The notes under the pieces were generated by a model. It was not told the DNA's origin. It saw only the letters and a program-made list of their open reading frames with translations, and did no database searches. Shown piece by piece: positions 33,549 through 43,354 of a stretch of DNA of 64,000 nucleotides; positions within the stretch are counted from its first letter, which is position 1, and each line of letters opens with the position of its first letter. This stretch comes from Hyphomonas sp. (lineage in GTDB: Bacteria; Pseudomonadota; Alphaproteobacteria; Caulobacterales; Hyphomonadaceae), in the NCBI GenBank assembly GCA_013791775.1, contig VMTE01000030.1, positions 1 to 64,000 of the forward strand, in the 5' to 3' direction. Both the position numbers and the translations under genes were made by a program.

Positions 33549-34760
33549 ATGAGCGATCTAAGCCAAGCGTCCACGGCGCAAGCTGGCGCCGATGAAGTAT
33601 ACGTTGATAAGAAACGGTATTTTTGGATTTTGTCCGTATTCTGGCCGGCAACGCCGCTAATCGGACTGTATCTGGTCTCGGTAACCGGCTGGAGCATCTG
33701 GTACGGGACTGTGCTGATTTTATGGTATCTGGCGGTTCCGATGCTGGACGCTATGTTTGGCGAGGATTTTTCCAATCCCCCCGAATCGGCCGTACCTGAT
33801 CTTGAAAGAGACCGATATTATCGCGTGCTTACTTATCTGACGGTGCCCATGCATTATGCGGCTTTGATCGGGTCTTGCTGGTGGGTCGCAACCCATTCTC
33901 TGAATGCGCTCGAATTCGTCGCGCTGGCACTGTCGCTGGGGGTCGTCAACGGTTTGGCGCTGAACACCGGCCATGAACTCGGTCACAAGAAGGAAGCTTT
34001 TGATCGCTGGATGGCAAAACTGGTGCTGGCAGTGGTGGGCTATGGCCACTTCTTCATCGAACATAACAAAGGGCACCACCGTGACGTGGCCACCCCGAAA
34101 GACCCGGCAACCTCGCGTATGGGCGAAAACATCTATTCTTTCGCAACCCGCGAAATCCCCGGGGCTTTCAAACGCGCTTGGGAGCTAGAAGAGGTGCGCC
34201 TTGAGCGGAGTGGTAAGAGCGTCTGGAGCCTGGATAACGAAATTCTTCAGCCGCTGATCATTACCGTCGTTCTTTACGCCGGGCTGCTGGCATTCTTCGG
34301 GCCCATCATGCTTGTGTTCCTGCCCATTCAGATGGCGTACGGATGGTGGCAGCTGACTTCGGCCAACTATATCGAGCATTATGGCTTGCTGCGCGAAAAA
34401 CTGCCCAACGGCAAGTATGAGCATCAGAAGCCGCACCATTCGTGGAACTCGAACCATATCATGTCCAACCTGATCCTGTTCCACCTGCAGCGGCACTCGG
34501 ACCACCACGCGCACCCGACGCGGTCCTATCAATCCCTGCGGGACTTCAAGGATCTGCCTGCGCTTCCTTCGGGCTATCCCGGGATGTTCTTTGCCGCGCT
34601 GATCCCCTCCTGGTTCCGGTCGATCATGGATCATCGTGTCCTGGACTGGGCCAAAGGCGATCTGAACAAGATCCAGATCGAACCCGGTATGCGCGACTAC
34701 TATGACCGCAAATTCGGGTCGGTCGCACCTGCGCAGCCTGCCGCAATGCCCGCCGAATAA
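33549..34760 (+). CDS. alkB: AlkB, membrane alkane 1-monooxygenase
   Basis: A 403-residue non-haem diiron integral membrane enzyme that hydroxylates the terminal carbon of n-alkanes. The histidine boxes are HELGHK (His142, His146), EHNKGHH (His172, His176, His177) and LQRHSDHH (His316, His319, His320), plus the NYIEHYGL signature at 273-280. About six transmembrane helices. From memory of the Pseudomonas putida GPo1 enzyme (401 residues) long stretches are the same. Trp59 corresponds to its Trp55, which limits substrates to medium chains (about C5-C12). Preceded by AAAAGGAGATG far upstream and TTGGGAG just before the start. Confidence 0.97.
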   Translation: MSDLSQASTAQAGADEVYVDKKRYFWILSVFWPATPLIGLYLVSVTGWSIWYGTVLILWYLAVPMLDAMFGEDFSNPPESAVPDLERDRYYRVLTYLTVPMHYAALIGSCWWVATHSLNALEFVALALSLGVVNGLALNTGHELGHKKEAFDRWMAKLVLAVVGYGHFFIEHNKGHHRDVATPKDPATSRMGENIYSFATREIPGAFKRAWELEEVRLERSGKSVWSLDNEILQPLIITVVLYAGLLAFFGPIMLVFLPIQMAYGWWQLTSANYIEHYGLLREKLPNGKYEHQKPHHSWNSNHIMSNLILFHLQRHSDHHAHPTRSYQSLRDFKDLPALPSGYPGMFFAALIPSWFRSIMDHRVLDWAKGDLNKIQIEPGMRDYYDRKFGSVAPAQPAAMPAE

Positions 34761-34790
34761 AACCCAAGGCTTGGCATCTCAGACAAAGGC

Positions 34791-34811
34791 GTTGGCCCCG
34801 ATGGGGCCAAC
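34791..34811 (+). promoter_or_regulatory. Hairpin between alkB and alkG
   Basis: GTTGGCCCC and GGGGCCAAC form a perfect 9-bp stem with a 3-nt loop, 31 bp after the alkB stop and with no U-run. It may act as an mRNA-stabilising 3' end that lets alkB be made in excess of the downstream genes. Confidence 0.45.
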
Positions 34812-34934
34812 CCTGACCTGACAAACAGCCCCTTGCTCGCACTCGAAGACGGGGCCGCAGACACAACCGACAGAAAATCTGGGACGACGCATGTGCTTGC
34901 CTGTCAACTCATGTGTGTAAGGGAGGAATGAACA

Positions 34935-35408
34935 ATGGCCAAATATCAATGCCCGGATTGCGGATACACCTACGATGAAATCCAGGGCCACCCGCATGAA
35001 GGTTTCCCGCCGGGAACGCCGTGGTCGCAAGTGCCCGAAGACTTTGCGTGCCCCGATTGCGCGGTCCGCGACAAAGAGGACTTTTTGCTGATCGGAGAAG
35101 CCGCAGCGCCTACACCAACCCCGGCACCGGCACCGACATCCGCTCCGGCCCCGGCACCCGCACCCGTGGCGGTTGCCGCTCCTGCCGCCGCACCGCCGCC
35201 TGCTCCGGTGGCACAGGCGGCCCCCGCCGCCGGAACCGCCTACCGGAAATGGCTTTGCATCACATGCGGTCATATCTACGACGAAGCCCTTGGCGACGAA
35301 CACGAAGGTTTTCCGCCGGGAACTTTGTTCAGCCAGATCCCCGATGATTGGTGCTGCCCGGACTGTGGTGCCACGAAAGAGGACTATGTCCTCTACGAAG
35401 AAAAATAA
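34935..35408 (+). CDS. alkG: AlkG, two-domain rubredoxin
   Basis: A 157-residue electron carrier between AlkT and AlkB with two rubredoxin domains. Domain 1 uses Cys6, Cys9, Cys39 and Cys42 ([23 protein letters not shown]). Domain 2 uses [19 protein letters not shown] and [18 protein letters not shown]. The GPo1 AlkG (173 residues) has the same arrangement, and its second domain supports alkane oxidation. The linker here (about residues 58-102) is an unusual Ala/Pro repeat tract ([20 protein letters not shown]). It follows AAGGGAGGAATGAAC. Confidence 0.96.
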   Translation: MAKYQCPDCGYTYDEIQGHPHEGFPPGTPWSQVPEDFACPDCAVRDKEDFLLIGEAAAPTPTPAPAPTSAPAPAPAPVAVAAPAAAPPPAPVAQAAPAAGTAYRKWLCITCGHIYDEALGDEHEGFPPGTLFSQIPDDWCCPDCGATKEDYVLYEEK

Positions 35409-35418
35409 GAGCGTGAAC

Positions 35419-36864
35419 ATGAATCAGGTTGCCTCATTTCCCGCCAAAACAGCCGGTGCCGATGACATCCGAGCGGCGTTTGACACCCAGATTCGAGCAC
35501 AACTTGCCCGGCGGGCGGTCTTTGACCGCAAGGCACGTATCGCACAGCTGGACCGCCTGGCAGAGGCCGTCAAACGGAACGAGGACAAAATCATCGCGGC
35601 TTGCGCGGCTGATTTTCGCAAACCCGCCGAAGAAGTGAAACTGACCGAGATCTTTCCTGTGCTTCAGGAAATCCGGCACACCAAACACCATCTGAAGTCG
35701 TGGATGCGCCCCAAACGGGCGCGCGCCACTTTGGGGGTGTTTGGCACCAAGGCACGGGTTCGCCCCGAGGCCAAGGGTGTATGCCTGATCATCGCGCCCT
35801 GGAATTATCCGGTGAATCTTTCGCTCGGGCCGCTGGTTTCGGCAATCGCGGCCGGCAACAGCGCCATTATCAAGCCGTCCGAAATGACACCGAATGCGGC
35901 CCAGGTCATCACCGACATCGTGGAAGAGGCGTTCACACCGGATCTGGTCAAGGTCATCGAAGGCGATGCCTTGGTTTCCCAGGAGCTTCTGTCACTGCCC
36001 TTCGACCACATATTCTTCACGGGCAGCCCGGCGATCGGCAAGGTCGTGATGGAGGCGGCGGCAAAAAGCCTGACATCGGTCACTCTGGAACTTGGTGGCA
36101 AGTCGCCCACTATCGTCGGGCCCAACGCCAATATCAAAAAGGCCGCGCGAAACATCGTCTGGGGCAAGTTCTCAAACAACGGTCAGACCTGTATCGCCCC
36201 CGATCATGTGTATGTGCACCGCGATGTATCGGCCGCGTTCAAGACCGCGCTTCAGGCCGAGATCGGTCGGGTCTATGGGAAAACGCCCGAGGCACAAAAA
36301 GCAACGCCCGACTATTGCCGGATCGTGAACGATAGGCATTTTGACCGGCTGCGCAACCTGATCGAGGATGCCCGTGCCAAAGGCGCAAGTATCCTTCAGG
36401 GCGGTCAGACCGATGCGGGCCAGAACTTCGTTGCCCCGACGCTGATTTCCGAGGTTTCGGATGATATGGAAATCACTCAGGAAGAGCTGTTCGGGCCAAT
36501 TTTGCCGATCATCGAATATGTTGATCTGGACAAAGTTATCGACAAGATCAACGCAAACCCCAAGCCCCTTGCTCTTTATATCTTCGACAAAAGCAAGGAC
36601 TTCGCTGACCAGATTATCACGCGCACCTCTTCGGGCGCGGTGGGCGTAAACCTTACTGTTGTGCATTTCCTGCACCCGAACCTGCCATTTGGCGGCGTCA
36701 ACAACTCCGGCATCGGGGCGGCCCATGGGGAATATGGCTTCAAGGCATTTTCGCATGAAAAAGCTGTGCTGGAGGAAAAGCATTCGATTACGCACATGCT
36801 TTTCCCGCCTTACACGGGCTTTGTACGCCGCCTCATAAACATCGTGGTCCGGGTGCTTGGATAA
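35419..36864 (+). CDS. alkH: AlkH, aldehyde dehydrogenase
   Basis: A 481-residue NAD(P)-dependent aldehyde dehydrogenase converting the alkanal to the fatty acid. APWNYPVNL (126-134), LELGGKSP with Glu224, and the nucleophile Cys258 in NNGQTCIAP are all present. The hydrophobic C-terminal end ([14 protein letters not shown]) suggests membrane association, as in fatty-aldehyde dehydrogenases of this subgroup. OCT-plasmid AlkH has 483 residues. It starts 10 bp after alkG; I used the ATG at 35419 ([10 protein letters not shown]). Confidence 0.93.
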   Translation: MNQVASFPAKTAGADDIRAAFDTQIRAQLARRAVFDRKARIAQLDRLAEAVKRNEDKIIAACAADFRKPAEEVKLTEIFPVLQEIRHTKHHLKSWMRPKRARATLGVFGTKARVRPEAKGVCLIIAPWNYPVNLSLGPLVSAIAAGNSAIIKPSEMTPNAAQVITDIVEEAFTPDLVKVIEGDALVSQELLSLPFDHIFFTGSPAIGKVVMEAAAKSLTSVTLELGGKSPTIVGPNANIKKAARNIVWGKFSNNGQTCIAPDHVYVHRDVSAAFKTALQAEIGRVYGKTPEAQKATPDYCRIVNDRHFDRLRNLIEDARAKGASILQGGQTDAGQNFVAPTLISEVSDDMEITQEELFGPILPIIEYVDLDKVIDKINANPKPLALYIFDKSKDFADQIITRTSSGAVGVNLTVVHFLHPNLPFGGVNNSGIGAAHGEYGFKAFSHEKAVLEEKHSITHMLFPPYTGFVRRLINIVVRVLG

Positions 36865-36895
36865 CAGCCGCCCGGAACCAATAGGGAGATAAGAA

Positions 36896-38524
36896 ATGTA
36901 CGACTATATCATCGTCGGCGCCGGATCCGCCGGTTGCGTTCTGGCCAACCGGTTGTCTGCAAACCCGGCAAAACGCGTCGCGCTTATCGAAGCGGGCCCA
37001 AAGGATAAGAACCCCCTGATTCACATGCCAGTGGGGATCGCATTGTTGGCCAATAGCAAAAAGCTGAACTGGGCATTCGATACCGAACCACAAGAACATT
37101 TGAATGGCCGTAGACTGTTCTGGCCTCGTGGCAAAACACTGGGCGGGTCGTCGTCCATCAACGCCATGGTCTATATCCGCGGGCACAAGGCCGATTACGA
37201 CTACTGGGCGTCCGAGGCAGGCACGGATGTCTGGGGCTGGGACCGCATGACAGACCTGTTCAAGCGGATCGAAGACAACCATCGGTTCGGAGCATCCGAT
37301 AGTCATGGTAAGGGCGGCGAGCTTTCCGTGAGCGAGCTGAAAACCGTGAACCCTTTGAGCCGCGATTTCGTACAGGCTGGGCGTGAATTGCAGATTCCTC
37401 ACAACGGCGATTTTAATAGCGGTTCGCAAGAGGGGCTGGGCATGTACCAGGTCACGCAAAAGGACGGAAGGCGCTGGAGTTCGGCGCAAGCCTTTCTGCG
37501 GGGGGCTGAGTCCCGTTCCAATCTTGAAGTCATCACCGACGCCCGTGTGACCCGCGTCGTCATGGAAGAAAAGTCCGCAACGGGTGTCACCTTGCGGCAG
37601 GGCGGCGAATATCGCCAACTGCGTCTCAATGCCGGCGGCGAGGTGATCCTGTCTGGCGGGGCCGTGAATTCGCCTCAACTTCTCCTTCTGTCAGGTATCG
37701 GGGATGCCCAAGAAATTAAACGGCATGGTCTAGCCGTCGTTCACGACCTTCCCGAGGTGGGCAAGAACATGGCCGACCACCTCGATGTAACGATTATGCA
37801 TGCTGCTAGCTCACGGCGCCCGATCGGTGTCGCGCCCAGCTTTCTGCCGCGTGGCATTGGTGGTTTGTTTTCCTACATCTTCAGACGTAAAGGGTTTCTC
37901 ACGTCAAATGTTGCGGAAAGCGGTGGGTTCATTAAGTCGTCCCCTGACCGCGATAGGCCGAATGTTCAGTTTCACTTCCTGCCCACATATCTGAAGGATC
38001 ATGGCCGCAAGATCGCTTTTGGTTATGGCTATACGCTTCACATCTGCGATCTTTTGCCAAAGAGCCGCGGCTATATTGGCCTCAAAAGCCCGGATCCGAT
38101 GGACGATCCTCTGATTCAGCCGAATTATCTTGGGGATCCGGAAGATATGAAAACGATGATTGCGGCCTTTAAAGCCGGGCGCAGGATCCTCGAAGCTCCG
38201 GCAATGTCTGCGCACAGCAAATACGAAGTGCACCCCGGCAAATCCGTACAGACCGACGATGAGATTGCGGCATTCATTCGGGAAAGCGCAGAAACAATCT
38301 ATCACCCGGTTGGCACATGCCGAATGGGTGCGGACGAGGCTTCAGTTGTAGATCCGGAACTAAAAGTTCGCGGTGTATCTGGGCTGCGAGTGGTGGACGC
38401 ATCCATCATGCCAAGCCTTGTCGCCGGCAACACAAACGCCCCGACCATGGTCATCGCTGAGAATGCGGCCGAGATCATTCTGGGGCAGGTGCGTATTTTT
38501 GACAGGAGTCGTTCAGTTGCCTGA
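36896..38524 (+). CDS. alkJ: AlkJ, membrane alcohol dehydrogenase (GMC family)
   Basis: A 542-residue FAD-dependent GMC oxidoreductase. The dinucleotide motif [17 protein letters not shown] is at residues 4-20. GMC signature 1 is in [22 protein letters not shown] and signature 2 in [16 protein letters not shown]. The C-terminal catalytic region is [10 protein letters not shown] ... [18 protein letters not shown]. AlkJ of the OCT plasmid oxidises medium-chain alcohols and passes electrons to ubiquinone rather than NAD. It starts 31 bp after alkH, after AATAGGGAGATAAGAA. Confidence 0.94.
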   Translation: MYDYIIVGAGSAGCVLANRLSANPAKRVALIEAGPKDKNPLIHMPVGIALLANSKKLNWAFDTEPQEHLNGRRLFWPRGKTLGGSSSINAMVYIRGHKADYDYWASEAGTDVWGWDRMTDLFKRIEDNHRFGASDSHGKGGELSVSELKTVNPLSRDFVQAGRELQIPHNGDFNSGSQEGLGMYQVTQKDGRRWSSAQAFLRGAESRSNLEVITDARVTRVVMEEKSATGVTLRQGGEYRQLRLNAGGEVILSGGAVNSPQLLLLSGIGDAQEIKRHGLAVVHDLPEVGKNMADHLDVTIMHAASSRRPIGVAPSFLPRGIGGLFSYIFRRKGFLTSNVAESGGFIKSSPDRDRPNVQFHFLPTYLKDHGRKIAFGYGYTLHICDLLPKSRGYIGLKSPDPMDDPLIQPNYLGDPEDMKTMIAAFKAGRRILEAPAMSAHSKYEVHPGKSVQTDDEIAAFIRESAETIYHPVGTCRMGADEASVVDPELKVRGVSGLRVVDASIMPSLVAGNTNAPTMVIAENAAEIILGQVRIFDRSRSVA

Positions 38525-38650
38525 ACTTTATGATGAAAAGCGAAAAACAGTCCGGTGTCAGGGGGCGATGGGGTTTATTGTAAGAAGCTTCGAGCAGTTT
38601 CAGAACGGCACGATTCCAACCCAAAATTCAAGTTCTGAAGAGGAAGCCAA

Positions 38651-40273
38651 ATGCGCGGACAGATGATGGCTATGCCACTGACCATTCATTCACTGATCGA
38701 CCACGGAGCTCGCTACCACGGCGACACCGAGATTGTGTCGGTGGAAACAGATGGCACAAAGACTAAGACGAACTGGAAAGGTATTTCTGACAGATCCCGG
38801 CAGCTCGGCTCGGCGCTGACAAAGATGGGGCTCTTCAAAGGGGATCGCGTGGCGACGATCGCGTGGAACAATGCGCGGCATCTAGAATGCTACTTTGGCA
38901 TTTCCTGCTGTGGAATGGTATGTCACACGATCAATCCGCGCCTTTTCCCGGAACAGCTTGTCTATATCATCAACCACGCGAAAGATCGGGTCATCTTTTT
39001 TGACAAGACGTTCCTGCCGATCATTGAGGGGATCAAGGAGAAGCTGACGACTGTCGATACCTTCGTTCTTATGTCCGTGCGTGATGAAAAAGCAGCAAGA
39101 AAAATCCCCGGACTTGTGTTCTACGAGGACTTCCTGGCCTCGGGCGACGAAAACGCCGATTGGGTGGATGTCGATGAGAATGATGCATCCAGCCTTTGCT
39201 ATACTTCCGGGACTACAGGAAACCCCAAGGGCGTTCTGTATTCGCACCGCTCTACGGTGTTACATTCGTTGGGCGCGGCCCTTCCCGATACGCTGAACAT
39301 TTCAGCACGCGAAGTGATGATGCCCGTGGTTCCGATGTTCCACGTCAATGCCTGGGGCATCCCATATGCTGCTGCGATGGTCGGCGCAAAGCTGGTCCTG
39401 CCTGGTCCGGGACTTGATGGTGACAGCCTTACACGGCTCATCGACGACGAAGGCGTGACGGTCGCGCTTGGTGTTCCTACAATCTGGCAGGGGCTTCTCG
39501 CATCGCTCGACAAACTCGGCTCCAAAGCCGAAACCCTCACACGGACAGTGGTCGGTGGGTCGGCTTGTCCCCCGTCGATGATCGCCGAATTCCGCGACAA
39601 ATATGGCACCGAAGTCGTGCACGCCTGGGGCATGACCGAAACCTCGCCTCTCGGGACCGCGAATGCCTTGCTGGAACGCCATGCAGGCATGACCGAGGAA
39701 GAGCAGGCGAAAGTGCGAGAAAGCCAGGGCCGCCCGCCCTATGGCGTGGAACTCAAGATCGTTGACGATGAAGGCAGCACACTTCCCGAGGATGGGGCGG
39801 CGCAAGGCAATCTTCGCATTCGCGGCCATTGGGTCGTAGACAGCTATTTTGGTGCGGAGCCAGGCACGACTTTGGCATCCGATGGATGGTTTGAAACCGG
39901 CGATGTGGCCTCGATTGATGCCGATGGGTTCATGACGATCCGGGATCGCTCCAAGGACATCATAAAATCTGGCGGCGAATGGATTTCCACCGTCGAACTT
40001 GAGGGCATCGCGGTCGGTCATCCCGGTATCGTGTATGCCGCCGCAATCGCGGCAAAACATGAAAAATGGGACGAACGGCCGGTCCTTGTCGCGGTCAAGG
40101 CACCAGGAGCAAAAGTGTCAGAGAAGGATTTGATTGCCTTCTTTTCTGACAAAGTCGCCAAATGGCAGATCCCGGATACGGTCGTTTTTGTGGATGAACT
40201 TCCACGAAACGCAACCGGTAAGGTGCTGAAGAACAAGCTGCGGGAAGCCTATGGGGACGTGCTTCTGGCATAG
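38651..40273 (+). CDS. alkK: AlkK, medium-chain acyl-CoA synthetase
   Basis: A 540-residue AMP-forming fatty-acid CoA ligase that commits the alkane-derived acid to beta-oxidation. The phosphate-binding loop [11 protein letters not shown] is at residues 184-194. The motif [13 protein letters not shown] and the C-terminal hinge/A10 region ([26 protein letters not shown], then [13 protein letters not shown] with the catalytic Lys) follow. OCT-plasmid AlkK has 546 residues. It lies 126 bp after alkJ; the ATG at 38651 has GAAGAGGAAGCC before it. Confidence 0.94.
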   Translation: MRGQMMAMPLTIHSLIDHGARYHGDTEIVSVETDGTKTKTNWKGISDRSRQLGSALTKMGLFKGDRVATIAWNNARHLECYFGISCCGMVCHTINPRLFPEQLVYIINHAKDRVIFFDKTFLPIIEGIKEKLTTVDTFVLMSVRDEKAARKIPGLVFYEDFLASGDENADWVDVDENDASSLCYTSGTTGNPKGVLYSHRSTVLHSLGAALPDTLNISAREVMMPVVPMFHVNAWGIPYAAAMVGAKLVLPGPGLDGDSLTRLIDDEGVTVALGVPTIWQGLLASLDKLGSKAETLTRTVVGGSACPPSMIAEFRDKYGTEVVHAWGMTETSPLGTANALLERHAGMTEEEQAKVRESQGRPPYGVELKIVDDEGSTLPEDGAAQGNLRIRGHWVVDSYFGAEPGTTLASDGWFETGDVASIDADGFMTIRDRSKDIIKSGGEWISTVELEGIAVGHPGIVYAAAIAAKHEKWDERPVLVAVKAPGAKVSEKDLIAFFSDKVAKWQIPDTVVFVDELPRNATGKVLKNKLREAYGDVLLA

Positions 40274-40286
40274 CCTGAAATCAGGC
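40273..40286 (+). promoter_or_regulatory. Hairpin after alkK
   Basis: GCCTGA-AA-TCAGGC forms a 6-bp perfect stem beginning at the alkK stop. No U-run follows, so it may be an mRNA stability element rather than a terminator; alkL starts about 80 bp further. Confidence 0.35.
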
Positions 40287-40367
40287 AAGCGGGTTTGCGG
40301 ATCGCATGTTCCGCCTGTTTGCGACCGCGCATAGGGCGCGAAAAAAACGACCAAAAGGGAGGAATAA

Positions 40368-41054
40368 ATGAAACAATCTAATGTAAAATCCAAGGGGCCT
40401 TTTGCCTCGAAGTTTGTGTTAATCACGATGATCGGTGGCTTTTCGTCGTTCAGCGTCGCAAATGCGGAACCGCTTTACTCCAAGGGCGACTGGCTTTTTG
40501 GCCTGAATGCGGCGAAAGTATTCACGAACGAAACGTTGGATTCAATCAGCGCGGGCGGTGCGCCAATACCCGGGGCTGGTGTCAATATCACCGATGACAC
40601 CACGCTGAGTTTCGACGTTTCCTATTTTTTGAATTCATCTGTAGCGTTGAACTTCTTTGGTGGTTTGCCTGCCAGCGCTAATCTTGCAGGGAGCGGCAGT
40701 TTGGCAGGACTGCCTGTTGGAGAGACGGAATATGGCCCTGCTGTTTTGTCGCTTCAATATCACTTTTCGACTAATTCATCCGTTAGCCCTTATGTTGGTG
40801 CCGGTATCGCTCGAATCTTGTTTCTGGAAGAACAAGGGGATGCACTCGCGGACTTCGACTTGAAAGACGCCTGGGCGCCCGCTGTCCAAGTTGGAATGCG
40901 CTATCAAATGAGCGATAATTGGTTTGCCAATGCCGATATACGTTACACGCCATTCGAAACAGATATCTCTGGGACACTCGGCGGGGCGCCAGTCAGAGGC
41001 AAGATTTCGGTGGACCCAACAATTCTCAATATCGGTATTGCCTACCGGTTTTAA
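40368..41054 (+). CDS. alkL: AlkL, OmpW-family outer-membrane alkane importer
   Basis: A 228-residue OmpW-type eight-stranded beta-barrel. The signal peptide ends at VANA (FVLITMIGGFSSFSVANA). The mature part opens YSKGDWLFGLNAAKVF, carries YVGAGIARILFLEE and NWFANADIRYTPFETD, and ends with VDPTILNIGIAYRF, the terminal Phe being typical of barrel proteins. AlkL (230 residues in GPo1) lets hydrophobic substrates cross the LPS layer. It is the last gene of the alk operon, 94 bp after alkK, with AAAAGGGAGGAATAA before the ATG. Confidence 0.93.
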   Translation: MKQSNVKSKGPFASKFVLITMIGGFSSFSVANAEPLYSKGDWLFGLNAAKVFTNETLDSISAGGAPIPGAGVNITDDTTLSFDVSYFLNSSVALNFFGGLPASANLAGSGSLAGLPVGETEYGPAVLSLQYHFSTNSSVSPYVGAGIARILFLEEQGDALADFDLKDAWAPAVQVGMRYQMSDNWFANADIRYTPFETDISGTLGGAPVRGKISVDPTILNIGIAYRF

Positions 41055-41229
41055 GCTATTATTGCTAGAAGAGCTGGCAAGGAAAGTGAGTAACAAAAAC
41101 TCGAAAAGCAAGCTCTTGGAGATGTGAGGAAACGGGCCCGACCTCAGAACGAAGCGGACACGTATTGCGTGACTGACCTGAGCTCCACGCGGCAGAGTTT
41201 ATTCTGGGAGTCTCACCTTATTTTTTGGC

Positions 41230-41380
41230 CGCCCCTAAAAGTGCCCTCATTCAGGGCTGGAGTATTTGGCGCTTCCTTACCTCTACGGGCTGGCTCTAAC
41301 GAGGCGATCCATCAGTGCTGGTTCAGGCATTTTGCCCTGAGCCGGCCATTGAATGACTCGATGAAAAGTCATTGTCTGTC
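41230..41380 (-). pseudogene. IS3-family transposase relic, 3' part
   Basis: Read on the minus strand this gives FIESFNGRLRAKCLNQH followed by a stop, the conserved region of IS3-family OrfB after the DDE Asp box. It continues the frame broken at 42351, on the other side of the IS66 relic, with an added frameshift right after the junction (TTTTC for TTC). It is decayed and inactive. Confidence 0.7.
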
Positions 41381-42350
41381 GTAAGCGCCACACTGCTCCC
41401 CTCGTGCGGCGCATGAGGTGAATGTGGCAAGAGTCCGCCGATCGTTAGAGTCGGACGGTCCAATTGGGAGCAGACGGCAAAATGGACGTCCTGAGGCGCC
41501 CCCAATGGGTTCCGAGATTATTGGGAGAGTCCGTTGGTTGAATAGCTCAAAGCGTGTTGGTTGGCGAGCGCGCCGAGCCCGGAGCCATCCCAAAGCTCAG
41601 GCGCTCGGCGCGCGCCTGTCGGCGTGAGGCCGCGGGTGCAGCAGGTCATCTAGCCCGAGCGCGCGTTGTGCCCGTGCGGCTGCGGCGAGATGGCCAGGAT
41701 TGGCCAGGACGTCAGCGAACGGCTGACGCGCCTGGAATGACCGCAAGGACCGTGGAAGCTCGTCCAATGCTGGGTCCATCTGCGCCGAAGGTTCGTGAAG
41801 CTGGCGCGCAACACCAAGTCCCCGATCGCCGAGGCCGCCGTGCGCCAGTTCACTAAGCTATACGCCATTGAGGCGACGGTGCGAGGAATGACGCCACAAA
41901 CTCGGATCGCCGCGCGACAACGGCACTCCTCCCCGATCATAGCCGCCTTGAAGCCCTGGTTTGAAAAGCAATTGTCAAGGGTCTCCTCCGGCTCTAAGCT
42001 GGCCGAAGACATTCTCTAAGGTCTTGCCCATTGGGAAGGGCTCACCCGCTTCCTGGCGATGGCCGGCTCGAGTTCGATACCAACCCGGTCGAAAACGCCA
42101 TCCGGCCGATATGCCTAATCAGAAAAAATGCCCTGTTTTCTGGACACGAGATCGCGGCCGAAAACTGAGCGCTGCTCTCATCCGTCGTGGCCACCTGCAA
42201 GCTCAACGACGTTAATCCCATTGCCTACCGCGCAGATACCTTCGACGCCATCATCAACGGCCATCCGCAGAGCCAGATCGAGGAACTCATGCCCTGACGA
42301 TTCCGGAAAATGTCATGCCTAAATCCGTAGGCGATCGGCGAGGCGCTTAC
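41381..42350 (+). mobile_element. IS66-family relic with terminal repeats and 8-bp target duplication
   Basis: The ends both start GTAAGCGCC reading inward (41381 on plus, 42350 on minus). They are flanked by an 8-bp direct repeat TGTCTGTC (41373-41380 and 42351-42358), the duplication size known for IS66. At 970 bp it is far shorter than a complete IS66 (about 2.5 kb). It carries only decayed pieces of the TnpC transposase, so it is an internally deleted relic. Confidence 0.85.
41670..42298 (+). pseudogene. IS66 transposase (TnpC) remnant
   Basis: Fragments in several frames match the IS66 transposase: a zinc-finger stretch (CGEMARIGQDVSERL), LRRRFVKLARNTKSPIAEA, FTKLYAIEATVRG, IIAALKPWFEKQLSRVSSGSKLAEDI, EFDTNPVENAIRPI and the end NGHPQSQIEELMP at 42298. 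Frameshifts and deletions separate them, including loss of most of the middle. It is not functional. Confidence 0.85.
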
Positions 42351-42640
42351 TGTCTGTCGGTTTTCCGGGCCGTGAGGCGTCCAGCGTCACATTGTTTGGA
42401 TGTGCCTATAGGTCGAAGTTCACGGGAGATGAACTCAGAGCCTTGGTCGACCCGGATCGTCTTCGGATAGTCAATCTTGCCGCACACAAGGTCGAGTTCA
42501 TCTGACTTTAATCCGGTCTTTACAACGAACACCCACGCGGATTCTTTCGGAACTGTCGTCCAAAAATCGATGCCAGCTTTCCAGGCAACCTCAAACTGCT
42601 CCGGCCCGAGCGAGGAGTACGCAAGCACGTCCCGCTTTCT
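42351..42640 (-). pseudogene. IS3-family transposase relic, 5' part
   Basis: On the minus strand CGKIDYPKTIRVDQGSEFISREL is the integrase-core region with the second catalytic Asp of IS3-family (IS407-like) OrfB. It continues, after a frameshift, to RPGKPTD, where the IS66 relic interrupts it. The piece beyond about 42500 (MLAYSSLGPEQF...) does not match the family, so further rearrangement has occurred. Confidence 0.7.
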
Positions 42641-43354
42641 TGACTAAAAACCGATCGGCGCACCAGCACTTTTCATCGTCGAGACGCTTTTGGCGCCGAG
42701 AGGTGACCAGACGTCGGGTGTCACCTTTCCCCTGCAATACACCTTTTTAAGTCCTCAAAGCTTGTGGCCAGCCTCGATTCCATTGGGCACCCCCGTCAAG
42801 CGTCCTGCATCAGGTCAATTCATCAGTAATGGTGATACGCGATGAAGCCGCAGCCGGCCAGTAGAAGTTCTTTCCATTTCCAAATGAAGTGCCTCGCCCC
42901 TTGTTCCCGGCTAACGCCGGGTGACTTGGACGACACCTGCCGGACCTTGAAACCGTCCTTCCGAAGAATTTTTCCCGCCTCTGCGCGGCTCCTCCTGGAT
43001 CATGTGTGGACACCCTGCGACCTCCGTATCAAATGGCTTCCATTCCAGCCAACAACCGAAAATGTTAATGTCATCATAGTGCTATCGCGTAGCAATAGTG
43101 CCCACCTTCATCCCGCACGGCCCGCCAACTTTCAGGCGCAACCTGCAGTAACACTGGCCTAAAGGCTACTAAGAATCCGGCTGACCCCACCATTGACCCC
43201 GCCGGGCAAGCCTATGTCACGTTGGCGTGCAGCAGTATTGATAGCCCAGGTCCGCACCTACACTCAGCTGCGCCTTTAGTGAGGATCTGGTTTTAACTGG
43301 GATTCGCACATGTTAACGTGATATTCGGGCGAACTGAGATAACAATGCAATCCT
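42641..43354. other. Degenerate non-coding stretch before the ATPase gene
   Basis: The 714 bp hold no gene I can support. Composition is lower-GC and the short frames look like decayed DNA, probably further mobile-element debris. The AT-rich part at about 43300-43350 (ATGTTAACGTGATATTC) is a plausible promoter region for the ATPase/protease pair. Confidence 0.4.
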
